A stretch of DNA of 64,000 nucleotides from Cyclonatronum proteinivorum. GTDB taxonomy: Bacteria > Bacteroidota > Rhodothermia > Balneolales > Cyclonatronaceae. The position numbers and the translations under genes were made by a program. The stretch covers positions 124,001 through 188,000 of the forward strand of contig NZ_CP027806.1 of the NCBI RefSeq assembly GCF_003353065.1, in the 5' to 3' direction. Under the pieces are notes generated by a model, which was given only the letters and a program-made list of their open reading frames with translations, searched no databases and had not been told where the DNA came from. Positions 1 to 8,816 of this stretch are shown here, in pieces (the stretch's first letter is position 1; each line of letters begins with the position of its first letter).

Positions 1-3000
1 AAAAGCAGGCCGTCGGGCAGGTCGATTGCGGTTCCTTCGAATTCTGGCAGCCGTAAGCTGAAATCAAACATAAAGCCGGGGTCGACACTAAAGCCGTCAT
101 CCCAGGAAAACAGCACGCTTTCAGGGGTTCGAAGGGCGAGGGGTTCGAGGGTGAACCCTGCCAGCGAAATCTCCGGCAGACTTAGCCCCGGTATCAGTGC
201 TTCGCTGATGTTTTGGGATGGAATCTGAATCCCATCGTTTCTGATTTCAACACCTGTGAGGGGGAAGTGCAGTACCTCATCTTCCGGCAGCGGGATATCG
301 ATGGCGAGATCAAGTTCGACAGCAAACTCAAATCCGGATACAGGTGACCAGCTGAAAAGCGGCATTTCGGCAATGGCCTCGAGTTCCAGGCCAAAATCGC
401 CGATATTCAGACGCGGCCCCTCATCAAAAGCATAGCTGTCAAAGGCGGTGATGCTGAGGTAGCCGTCCTGCATGGCACGCAGGGTGAGATCCGCACCGGC
501 ACGGTAGCCTTGCTCCGTGAGTATTTCCATGCTGCCGTCTAAACTAAAATCGTAAGTCGGGTTGCCGCCCGTAGCGGGCATGCTGAATGTTCCGGCTACC
601 GCATCAAGTCCCAGCTTTACTTGTTCACCGGGCAGGAGTGCAAGGGAGGCGCCAAGGTCAGTAAGGTTGAGATCGGCCTGAACCAGCCCGTTGCCCTGAA
701 GGAAGAAAGCAACCTCCTGATCGCCTTCAAGCGATTGGTCAAACAGGTTCAGGTGCCCTGTTAGAAATAAGGCAGAAGCGGCATCAGCATGTGCTTTGCC
801 GTATTCTATGCGGCGAAGATCGAGCGGAATATTTTTGTCGCTCAGGTCGAAAAAAGGACTGCCTTCCGGCACATCAGCAATGATGCGCCCCGAGACAACT
901 TCCGGATTGAGCGGGTTTGCTGTTACTGTGAAGGCGTCGAAGCTGATATCCGCTATTTCTGGCGGATTTGCAGGGTCGAGCCAGGGTACGACCATGCTTA
1001 GCGGCTGATCCGGCAGGGAGCTGATGATCAGGTTTCCTTCCCCGTCATCGGTGAGGCTGACCAGAAGTTCTTCGTCTTCGCGCAGCTGAATGTAGGCGAT
1101 ACTTTCGGTGGGCATGGGCAGGCGTTCAGGGAGCAGGTGTTCTGCAAAATAGGCCCAGACGGGATGAAAGCCGCCCTGATCAAGGGTGGCAACCGGCGCA
1201 CCTTCAAGGTAAAACGTAGCTTCTCCGCTGTTTACACCTACAGGGTTGAATCCTACCGCGAAGTCATCACTGTACGTCACAGACAGAAAGCTGTCGAACC
1301 TGCGGTCGTTAAACGCCAGGCTTGCTTCAGCGGAACCCGAGGCACGTACGCCGGCGGAGTCAACCTGAACGGACCCGCTTAGCGCCATCTTCAGGCCAGG
1401 ATCGGCAATGAGAGGCGTTTCCGGGAGGGTAGCTGCAAAACTCAGCGCGTCAAGGCTTTCCCCGATACCGACCTCGACTGCAAAGGACTCATCAAAAAGA
1501 ATTCTGCCGGATTTGATGTTGCGGTTTTCGAGGCTCAGCAGGAGGTTGTCGAAGGTCACCCGTCGCACCTCGTCGCCGAGCAGGAAATCCTGACGGCCAT
1601 CAATAAACAGCCCATCCTGCGTAATGGCTGCACTGCTCAGGCTGAAAGTGAGGAGCGGATTCTCGTCGGATGGCAGGTTCCATTCAAACGGTCCCTGAAT
1701 TTCGAAGGCCACATCATCAAAAGTACCGTCCATCAGATTCAGGGAGAAGGTGCCGGATGCGGTCTGACCGTCTGCAAGTGCAATGGAAGCTTCAGCGGAC
1801 ATAACGGCCTGTTGCGGCTGCCCCGGTTCCCGGCTGAATGAGACTGCTGATTCAGTGACCTCAGCCGTGAAAGGCCCGATTTCGACCGGGCAGTCCGGAA
1901 CAACATTGGTAACTGCACCCTGCACGCCATCTGCAAAAGTCAGGGTTCCGGCGCTGAATGGCGTTGTTTCACCAGCCTCGCAGCTGAACGGGCTGTCGAA
2001 AGAAATGCCGCCCCCCGCCTGCAGCGAACCAAACGGCTCGACGGAACCGTCGTCCATATATTCTGCCCCGGCAGTTCCGGAAAGTCCGGTAAGTTCAAGG
2101 GTCACAAAAGGGCTGAGTTCAACAGCACAGCCTTCAAAATCTGCGAGGCTAAGATCTGCCGCGACACGGTTCTGCCGTATGCTGCCGTTTTCGACGGAAA
2201 GGGCAGTTCCGATCAGGCAGTAGGGCATGGATGAAGCGGACAGCACGGTTGCCGAGCCGCCAAAGGCAATTTCCCAGGGTCCGGGTCCGAAGCCATCCCA
2301 GTCAAAAACCGGAAAATCAAATTCGCTGAGCTGAAAAGCGTCAAGCGTCACATTGAGCTGCTGTATATTAAAATTCGGCAATGGCTGTGCGCCGGCTCCA
2401 AAATCAATGCTTTCAAACCGGATACCGTCTTTGTTTAAGGTCAGGCTTTCTATCTCCGGAGAAAGCCAGCCGTCGAAAGCGGGAATGGCAAGGCTTGCAT
2501 CAAGACTGATTTCGAAATCCCATTCGGATGAAGCCGGATCATAATTCAGCTCATCAAACGCCAGGTTTCTGAAGGCCAGCTCAGCAAAACCAAGATTAAG
2601 CCGGGGCATTGGTTCTGTACAACTTGCAGCACCGGGAACCAGACTCAGCGGTTCATCGCTGTTTATACCGATATTCATGTTTGTGCCACAATAATTTCCC
2701 TGCGTTGTAAGCAAGCCGAGGGTGGCGCGCAGACTGAGATCATAGCTCAGGCTGCCGTCATCCAGGTCAATACCTACATTTCCTAAAATCTGATCGGTTT
2801 CAAAAGACAGGAGGGCGGAGCCTTCAACCAGTGGAAGGGTAAAAGTCTGATTGCAGCTGAAAGAAGCTGAAAGCTCACCTCCTGCAGCGTTAAGTCCGGT
2901 CAGATCACAGCCGGTATCCTGATCCATAACGGTGATATCGCCTTCGGCCGTTACATTCAAATCCGGAAAACTGACCGACATACCGATAAGCGTCATATCA

Positions 3001-4379
3001 ACCCATTCACTTTGATATGCTGCAAGCGGACTGCCTGAAATATTGGCCATCCCGCTTAAGCCACCTGGTGTGAATGTGAGATGGCTGTCGGATACGGCCC
3101 GGTCTCCCAGCGGCAGTCTTGTGCTCACGCGGGCGGTAAGGCCCAGCCCCTGCTGCCAGATTACTTCTTCGAGCGCGATAAAATCGGGCAGCCAGTCTCT
3201 TGTGAGACTTTCGGTCTGACTTACTGATAGTTCTACGCTGCCGCCGGTAATTACCGCTTGCGGCAGACTGCCTTCCAAAATGCGAAGATCGTTTACCATT
3301 GCCCGCACTTCACCCTGACGCCCGTCCGCAAACTGTAGTTCTGCGACCGCCTCTCCGAAGAGAATGAGTTCTCCGCCGCTTCGGCTTATTTCCAATCCGT
3401 CAAGATTGGTAAGATCGGCCATACCGGGAACCAAATTAATGGTTGTAAGCCGCTCAGGCGGCACTTCCTCTCCCTCATCCCTGCCAAAAACAAAACTGTA
3501 AATTTCACTTTCGCCTTCCCGCGCAAAAGGAAGCTCGTCATTCGCATCCCGTGCCGTAACCTGCCACGCATATTTAGCACCTTCTTCGAGGGGTAATAAA
3601 TCAGGCGTGTAGGGCAGACTTGTACCTGTAAGGGTCTGTTGATGATGAGGACGGTTACTGAGCAAGGCATCACCGGGATTCTGACCGCGCATCATTTCAA
3701 CAAGTAGAAAATCATACTCGACCATAACACTACCCGGTACCGTAACAGGTGTCCAGGTAAAAAAAGGCATAGCAAGGCTTACTACTGATTCATCCGGCGG
3801 CGTAACGAGTATGGGGGGCTGTGGAAATCGAACCACGAAGTTACTGATGCCCGGAATACCGGAAACTATGGGCTGCATGTTAACCGCTTCAGGGCTTATG
3901 CGAATGCTGTAATTGCCCTCGGGAAGCGCACCCGACTGCAGCAACTGATTTCGCAGACTACTGTCAAAACCGTCTATAACATCTTCCAGATCAATATTAA
4001 AGGGAACCTCATCAAAGAACGGCACCAGAAAATGGGTGCCGGGTTCAAAAAAAACAGGATCAGACCTTTCTTCTATAAGGGTATTCCCGTTTTTGGTTAC
4101 CGTTACAACAAACTCAAATGCGCGTGGTTCCATAGAACCCGGTGCGTTATATATAAACTGCACCTGATAGATATCGCTGTTATAGTTGTCTTCCAAATCT
4201 GTGATGAAAGGTGCACTCAGTACACCTGGAATGCCGGTAATCACAACCTGTGCCGTTTCCTGTGCCTGCGCCAGGGGTGCTGAAAACCAAAAACTAAGGC
4301 CCAGGCTTACTAAGAGCGCGACAACGCTTAATGGCCTGTACATCCCGTTATTTTTAGCTTCGTATCGGATGGATTTCAT
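1..4379 (-). CDS. Giant exported protein with TANFOR-like and FN3-like N-terminus (3' end beyond window)
   Basis: The frame starts at an ATG at 4379-4377 and stays open for 1459 codons to the left edge, so the C-terminus is missing. Residues 1-39 form a signal peptide ending in APLAQA. Residues about 42-175 resemble the TANFOR domain of Bacteroidota surface proteins (a stretch ending in LPEGNYSI). Residues about 185-300 look like a fibronectin type III module (PPDESVV, FTWTPV, YAWQVTARD). The rest is beta-rich, with recurring D-G-[ILV] turns such as LNKDGIRF, TQDGLFID and RNDGIQIP, which suggests a repetitive beta structure. It lies 26 bp downstream of an outer-membrane barrel gene on the same strand, so co-transcription is likely. 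Function is unknown; a surface or secreted structural role is inference. Alternatives are an adhesin or a T9SS cargo protein, which the missing C-terminus would decide. Confidence 0.85.
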   Translation of the reverse strand, partial: MKSIRYEAKNNGMYRPLSVVALLVSLGLSFWFSAPLAQAQETAQVVITGIPGVLSAPFITDLEDNYNSDIYQVQFIYNAPGSMEPRAFEFVVTVTKNGNTLIEERSDPVFFEPGTHFLVPFFDEVPFNIDLEDVIDGFDSSLRNQLLQSGALPEGNYSIRISPEAVNMQPIVSGIPGISNFVVRFPQPPILVTPPDESVVSLAMPFFTWTPVTVPGSVMVEYDFLLVEMMRGQNPGDALLSNRPHHQQTLTGTSLPYTPDLLPLEEGAKYAWQVTARDANDELPFAREGESEIYSFVFGRDEGEEVPPERLTTINLVPGMADLTNLDGLEISRSGGELILFGEAVAELQFADGRQGEVRAMVNDLRILEGSLPQAVITGGSVELSVSQTESLTRDWLPDFIALEEVIWQQGLGLTARVSTRLPLGDRAVSDSHLTFTPGGLSGMANISGSPLAAYQSEWVDMTLIGMSVSFPDLNVTAEGDITVMDQDTGCDLTGLNAAGGELSASFSCNQTFTLPLVEGSALLSFETDQILGNVGIDLDDGSLSYDLSLRATLGLLTTQGNYCGTNMNIGINSDEPLSLVPGAASCTEPMPRLNLGFAELAFRNLAFDELNYDPASSEWDFEISLDASLAIPAFDGWLSPEIESLTLNKDGIRFESIDFGAGAQPLPNFNIQQLNVTLDAFQLSEFDFPVFDWDGFGPGPWEIAFGGSATVLSASSMPYCLIGTALSVENGSIRQNRVAADLSLADFEGCAVELSPFVTLELTGLSGTAGAEYMDDGSVEPFGSLQAGGGISFDSPFSCEAGETTPFSAGTLTFADGVQGAVTNVVPDCPVEIGPFTAEVTESAVSFSREPGQPQQAVMSAEASIALADGQTASGTFSLNLMDGTFDDVAFEIQGPFEWNLPSDENPLLTFSLSSAAITQDGLFIDGRQDFLLGDEVRRVTFDNLLLSLENRNIKSGRILFDESFAVEVGIGESLDALSFAATLPETPLIADPGLKMALSGSVQVDSAGVRASGSAEASLAFNDRRFDSFLSVTYSDDFAVGFNPVGVNSGEATFYLEGAPVATLDQGGFHPVWAYFAEHLLPERLPMPTESIAYIQLREDEELLVSLTDDGEGNLIISSLPDQPLSMVVPWLDPANPPEIADISFDAFTVTANPLNPEVVSGRIIADVPEGSPFFDLSDKNIPLDLRRIEYGKAHADAASALFLTGHLNLFDQSLEGDQEVAFFLQGNGLVQADLNLTDLGASLALLPGEQVKLGLDAVAGTFSMPATGGNPTYDFSLDGSMEILTEQGYRAGADLTLRAMQDGYLSITAFDSYAFDEGPRLNIGDFGLELEAIAEMPLFSWSPVSGFEFAVELDLAIDIPLPEDEVLHFPLTGVEIRNDGIQIPSQNISEALIPGLSLPEISLAGFTLEPLALRTPESVLFSWDDGFSVDPGFMFDFSLRLPEFEGTAIDLPDGLL

Positions 4380-4405
4380 AAGAGGTGAGTTTGTGCTTAA
4401 AAAAT

Positions 4406-6172
4406 TCAGAAACGCTGACTTATGCTAAGACGGACTTCGAGCTCCTGAAAAGCCCGGCCCGCTCCTTCTGTAATCTGATTGTTTATGGTTCGGGCGGTCA
4501 AACGAATTGTATTCGAGCGGATCGGGCGGTACATCATTGTAAAATTACCGGTCAGCTGCTGCTGTGCCTGTACCCTAAGTTCGCCACCGGCCTCGGTTTC
4601 GGTTCTGTTTTGTGCAAATCCGCCGTTGAGGTTAACCGAAAGCTTGCGGTCAAAGAAAGAATGCCCTACCCCGACATTAAGACCCCAGTTCCGAAAATCA
4701 CTTGCAGGCGCATCTCCGCGCGCCATCATCAGGTTGGTATTGAAATTCAGACCGCTCGTAAAGGAAAGGCTGTACGTTCCGTTGGCTGAAAAAAATGTAT
4801 TCCCCAAATCGCGGTCGCTGTTGTCAATCTGCACGTCCAGCACCTGATAGTTGGCGCTCATGGCAATGGCATGGGTTTGGCTCCCTTCCGACCATGCATA
4901 GGCGGGCTGAATGCTGAAATTTTGGGATATGACAGACTGTTCCGGGTAATCAAAGGTTGGGTCGTCCCCGGCTGGTGCGGATATTTCTGTCCGGTTCACC
5001 AGCCTGTTGTATCCGGCACTCAATGAAAAGTTGTTGGTGATTTGTGTCTGCGCATTCAGACCAAAATCGGTTCTGCGCTGTGTGGCTGTCCGCTGATTAA
5101 GAATGTTGTCGCGGCCAAACCGCATATTGGTGGATAAGTTGAGCCTGCCCTGTAACAGCCTAAGCTGCGGCTGCACCGTAATGTTCTGCATGTCGTCATT
5201 CACATTACGAAGCCCCATAGACCGGAAACCCGGCTGAATGCGCTCAAACCCAAGATTGAGATTGAGCGGACTGAGATCGATGCGGCTCTGCACCTGCGTG
5301 GCAAAATTGACGCGGGTTGATGTACGTGGCGTAAAAATACCTTCCAAAAATGAGGGCAAACCCGCTTCACTGAGGTCAAGGGCTTCAGCCCTTGTATCGC
5401 GGCTGAAAACCGAAACCGCATTTTGAGCCTCAATCTGAAACCTCCGGTCAAAAAAACTAAGCTGGAAGTCAGGACTCACGAGCAGGTTTTCTTCAGGCCG
5501 CGGCCGGGGGCGCCCGCCTTCAATCTCGGGTAATTCCTCATCTTCATCCCATGCATAAACCACCCCGAGATAAAAGTGATTGCCGTTTTTCCGGCCCAGC
5601 CCAAGCCGGCCGGCATAAAGCCAGCGTTCGTAGGATTGCCTGAGCGCTGAGCGGCCAAATGCACTTTCTGAGTCATCAAGCCCGGTAACACGTCTGTTAA
5701 CCCGGCCTCCGGCGGCCTCAAGTCTTAAGGCACCCGGCGTGAGCTCCAGATGGGCTCCCCTGATACGTGTACCACGCAGGCTGTAGCGGTTAAGCCCCGG
5801 AGATACATCACCAGCTGCAAGCTGAACCCATCGCCATCCCCCGTTAAAACTGACCTCATTCATATCCTGCCTTAGCCGCGAGTTATCTGTTGAGTAGCGG
5901 ATATTGAGACCTGAACTAAACCCCAGTACAGAAAAATTTAGGTTGGCCGTTGCCAGCCCACCGAGCGGCTCTCTCAGGTTACCGACTCGGGTAGAGCTGT
6001 ATCCGTGCGACTGAAGACTCACCGTGCCGCCAAAAGTATAAAGCCTGATATCCGAATCGCCAAGGGTACCCCCCTGACGGGCTTCAGCGGCAGATGTAAA
6101 CAACAGCATTCCAAACAGTACCATCAGCAGCATACTTGACGGCCTGCGCTCATTCAGTACAGTAGTTTGCAC
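4406..6172 (-). CDS. Predicted outer-membrane beta-barrel protein
   Basis: This 588-residue protein has a signal peptide (hydrophobic residues about 12-30, ending SAAEA) and then almost continuous amphipathic beta strands with many alternating hydrophobic residues. It ends in a short strand with a terminal phenylalanine (LSISQRF), as outer-membrane barrels do. An early segment reads GDVSPGLNRYSLRGTRIRG, a glycine/arginine-rich pattern that I associate with large barrels in this lineage but cannot name as a family. The neighbour 26 bp downstream is the giant exported protein. A role in exporting, anchoring or assembling that protein is inference from the pairing. No TonB box, plug domain or OmpA domain is visible. 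Confidence 0.8.
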   Translation of the reverse strand: MQTTVLNERRPSSMLLMVLFGMLLFTSAAEARQGGTLGDSDIRLYTFGGTVSLQSHGYSSTRVGNLREPLGGLATANLNFSVLGFSSGLNIRYSTDNSRLRQDMNEVSFNGGWRWVQLAAGDVSPGLNRYSLRGTRIRGAHLELTPGALRLEAAGGRVNRRVTGLDDSESAFGRSALRQSYERWLYAGRLGLGRKNGNHFYLGVVYAWDEDEELPEIEGGRPRPRPEENLLVSPDFQLSFFDRRFQIEAQNAVSVFSRDTRAEALDLSEAGLPSFLEGIFTPRTSTRVNFATQVQSRIDLSPLNLNLGFERIQPGFRSMGLRNVNDDMQNITVQPQLRLLQGRLNLSTNMRFGRDNILNQRTATQRRTDFGLNAQTQITNNFSLSAGYNRLVNRTEISAPAGDDPTFDYPEQSVISQNFSIQPAYAWSEGSQTHAIAMSANYQVLDVQIDNSDRDLGNTFFSANGTYSLSFTSGLNFNTNLMMARGDAPASDFRNWGLNVGVGHSFFDRKLSVNLNGGFAQNRTETEAGGELRVQAQQQLTGNFTMMYRPIRSNTIRLTARTINNQITEGAGRAFQELEVRLSISQRF

Positions 6173-7109
6173 AAGACAATAATAAATTAACGATTGGTAT
6201 GGCTATCCCCTTGATTATTCTTGCCATGGATACAAAAAGGGATTTATAGTTGAACGTCTTAACAATTCAAAAGGCAACATAAATTTAGGCAGACCCGAGT
6301 GCAGGCATTGGCTCAAAGGCTTTGGATCTGTTCAGGCAAAAAGCTTTCTCGTAAACTTAAATTTAAATCCTGTTTTCAAAATACATTATTTTTAAATACT
6401 ACAAAATAATATTCCCCAGCTTCTGGCACTTTTTGGTTATTTATGTAATCTAATAGAAAAACAGGCGCTCACGGCACGGTAAAACCGCCTTCAGGATAAC
6501 CACAGGCCAGCATGGCAGTGATCGCTACTTCCGGAAAATCTAACTTAAGTTGCAACCAAAGGCCCCCATTCTGCCGGAATCCTGAATAAAAGTTTATTTT
6601 TTACAAGCAAAGACTAAAGCTTCTTTAAACATGCCCGGAAATGAGTTTTGCACCAATAACCCGTATTGAATCAGCCATTTTTCACTTAATTATTATTAAT
6701 ATTACAGTTGTACACCCAAATGCATGATTTAAACCAGGACATGGCCCTTAGCGGATCTTAGCTTTTACCAGGGATAAAGCATAGCAACCAAAAAGATTAG
6801 GCTTCTTTAATATACAAGTCTTAATCATCATAAAATCAATTACATACACAACCCCGTACTCCAATCGGAAGCAAGCTCATGCCGAACATTTAAATACACA
6901 ACATAACGGGTATATACATGTGTAAGGCATTATCAGGCTCAGCCACGGGATGGCATTAAGACGACAACCTTCGGCAGGGCTGCTGAATCTGAGCAAACTG
7001 AGCAAGCTGAACTCGTTTTCTGAGTAAATCGGGCTATCTTACCCTACAGGCAACTTCTCACAGCGCAGATATACAGCTCACAAGCTTCATCCCACATATT
7101 TTCACGATC
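6173..7109. other. Intergenic region, no gene seen
   Basis: About 940 bp lie between the divergent barrel gene and the FNT transporter. The DNA is AT-rich with stops in all frames. I see no tRNA, no convincing hairpin terminator and no copy of the dispersed repeats. It probably carries the promoters of both flanking genes, but no box could be assigned with confidence. Confidence 0.6.
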
Positions 7110-7949
7110 ATGAAAGAAGCAAAAGAAAGACAATATCCGGTATTTGGCCTTGACGCGTACTCCCCGGAGCAGGTAGTAGAGCGGGTGATGAAAGTGGGGG
7201 TTAAAAAAGTGCGCCTGCCGTATTCCAAAACATTTGCGCTTGGGCTGCTCGGTGGGTGCTACATTTCCCTCGGTGCCTTATATCAGGTTGTTGTGATGGC
7301 GAACCCGGACATCAGCTCAACCGCCGGGGCCGTCATAAGTCCGCTTTTTTACGCCATGGGCTACACCATCGGCTTTATTTCGGGAGCGGAAATTTTCACA
7401 TCCAACAACCTTACCGTAATGAGCTACGCCTCCGGTCTCGTAAAACTTTATGAGATTGTGCGGAACTGGCTCATCGTGCTCGCCGGGAATTTCCTGGGTT
7501 CTATCGTGATTGTGACGATGTTTTTTTACTCCGGAAGCGCGGGCATGTTCGACGGCCTGCTTGCCGAAAACATGCTGCTCGTTACATCAGCCAAAATGGA
7601 TTACACCATCCTTCAAATGTTTCTGCTCGGGGTTTTGGGTAACCTGCTGATTGTTGCCGGGGTATGGCTTTCGATGGCAGGAAGAACCGTTACTGACAAA
7701 TACCTCGCCCTTTTTCTGCCGCTATCCGCAGTGCCGGCGATGGGTTTTCAGCATGCTACCGGAAACATGTTCCACTTCTTCCTTTCATTTTTGCTGCTCA
7801 ACGACTACAGCTATGTCGAGCTGCCAACCGAAATCACGCTTTTACAGGCAAGCCTGAGCCTGGTTGTCGTAGCCTTTGGCAACATCTTCGGAGGCGGCGT
7901 GCTTATTGGGTTGAGCTACTACTTCATATTTGTCCGCGGTAAAATCTGA
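7110..7949 (+). CDS. Formate/nitrite transporter (FNT) family channel
   Basis: This 279-residue membrane protein has the FNT family layout: a short cytoplasmic N-terminus, six predicted membrane helices between residues about 43 and 275, and the broken-helix signatures. GAEIFTSNN at residues 92-100 matches the family G-x-E-L-F-T motif, and GFQHATGNMF contains His215, equivalent to the central pore histidine of FocA and NirC. The family passes small monovalent anions (formate, nitrite, hydrosulfide) through a pentameric inner-membrane pore. Which anion is used here cannot be read from sequence. It stands alone, with long non-coding DNA on both sides and no pyruvate-formate lyase or nitrite reductase nearby. 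Formate-THF ligase lies 16 kb away, which is only a weak hint toward formate. Confidence 0.93.
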   Translation: MKEAKERQYPVFGLDAYSPEQVVERVMKVGVKKVRLPYSKTFALGLLGGCYISLGALYQVVVMANPDISSTAGAVISPLFYAMGYTIGFISGAEIFTSNNLTVMSYASGLVKLYEIVRNWLIVLAGNFLGSIVIVTMFFYSGSAGMFDGLLAENMLLVTSAKMDYTILQMFLLGVLGNLLIVAGVWLSMAGRTVTDKYLALFLPLSAVPAMGFQHATGNMFHFFLSFLLLNDYSYVELPTEITLLQASLSLVVVAFGNIFGGGVLIGLSYYFIFVRGKI

Positions 7950-8816
7950 GCTGCTAAAGACAGATTGCGGTACGGAGCGGTACGAAGCAGCACAAAATGA
8001 GACAAAAACAGTAAACATCCTTTCAACATGTGCGTGATCAGCCTGAGCTTCCCGCTTGTAATTCCGGCATAGTTTATAAACCGGAAGCCATACTTCTGAT
8101 CATGGCAATGCCACTGTATTGATTTTATGAGGATGTAATGGGTTCTGGCCGTCCATTATTCAGTATTCATGCCGCGTTCCGCTTGATTGCGGTGAGTATG
8201 ATTTTGGGTTTCACCTTTACGGGCGCAGAGTTATCCGCGCCATAGTAATACTGATCCTCCGGAATACACGCGGTCCGAAGGCCGCCGATTCCTCTTCGGG
8301 CGGAAAAATGCACGAAACGACGGCCTATAAGCTAGTGCAAATCCGGCACAGGATGGTACGCGCTCTGATAACTTATTACCCTGAACATGAGTTTTCAGCT
8401 TCAACGTAGTCCGCCGGAAAATTTCACTTCGTGGGAATCGCTTCGCTCGGTGTGCAGTCTTTACATCACACTCAAATTTGGGCTACCGGTGTTTTTCACT
8501 AAGCCAAATTAAAACTTAGAGTTAGTAAATAAATTCTGTTTAATTGTGAATAATGCGGGGTAGTGGTACAGCTGCTTATTTCCCGTTCAAATTTGTCGAA
8601 CATTTCGGCTGTGCAGCTATCCTGATTTTTTTGTGATTTGGGAAATTTCGCTGACACAGCACAGAAATACAGGGTGAAACGAGCGGTATCAGAGCGGTGA
8701 TGTGACCTAATATCTTATATCGTCTGACAGCTATCAAATCCATTGCCCGCTTCTCCTCCAAACAGGGTATCTTTTGCCGAACTTTTTTATGAATACACGC
8801 CCCACCTTTCTGCACT
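7950..8816. other. Intergenic region holding a family B repeat copy
   Basis: About 870 bp separate the FNT transporter from the ABC-F gene. No credible coding frame is present; a 79-codon frame on the minus strand at 8576-8815 has no recognisable features. The only structure I can support is the copy of dispersed repeat B at 8378-8490. The stretch 8100-8330 is of higher GC and looks gene-like in composition but is broken by stops in every frame, so it could be a decayed gene. Confidence 0.55.
8378..8490 (+). repeat. Dispersed intergenic repeat B, copy 1
   Basis: This stretch aligns with 20143-20285. Shared blocks include ACCCTGA-CATGAGTTTTCAGC, CTTCGTGGGAATCGCT-CGCTCGG and CACACTCAAATTTGGGCTACCGG. 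This copy carries a single GGGAATCGCT-CGCTCGG unit where the other copy carries two, so the element varies internally in tandem number. It lies in non-coding DNA between the FNT transporter and ABC-F genes. Function is unknown. Confidence 0.75.

Noticed and set aside
8576-8815. 79-codon minus-strand frame next to the ABC-F gene
   Set aside because: It has no recognisable motif, odd composition and no plausible start signal; it is more likely promoter DNA of the ABC-F gene.
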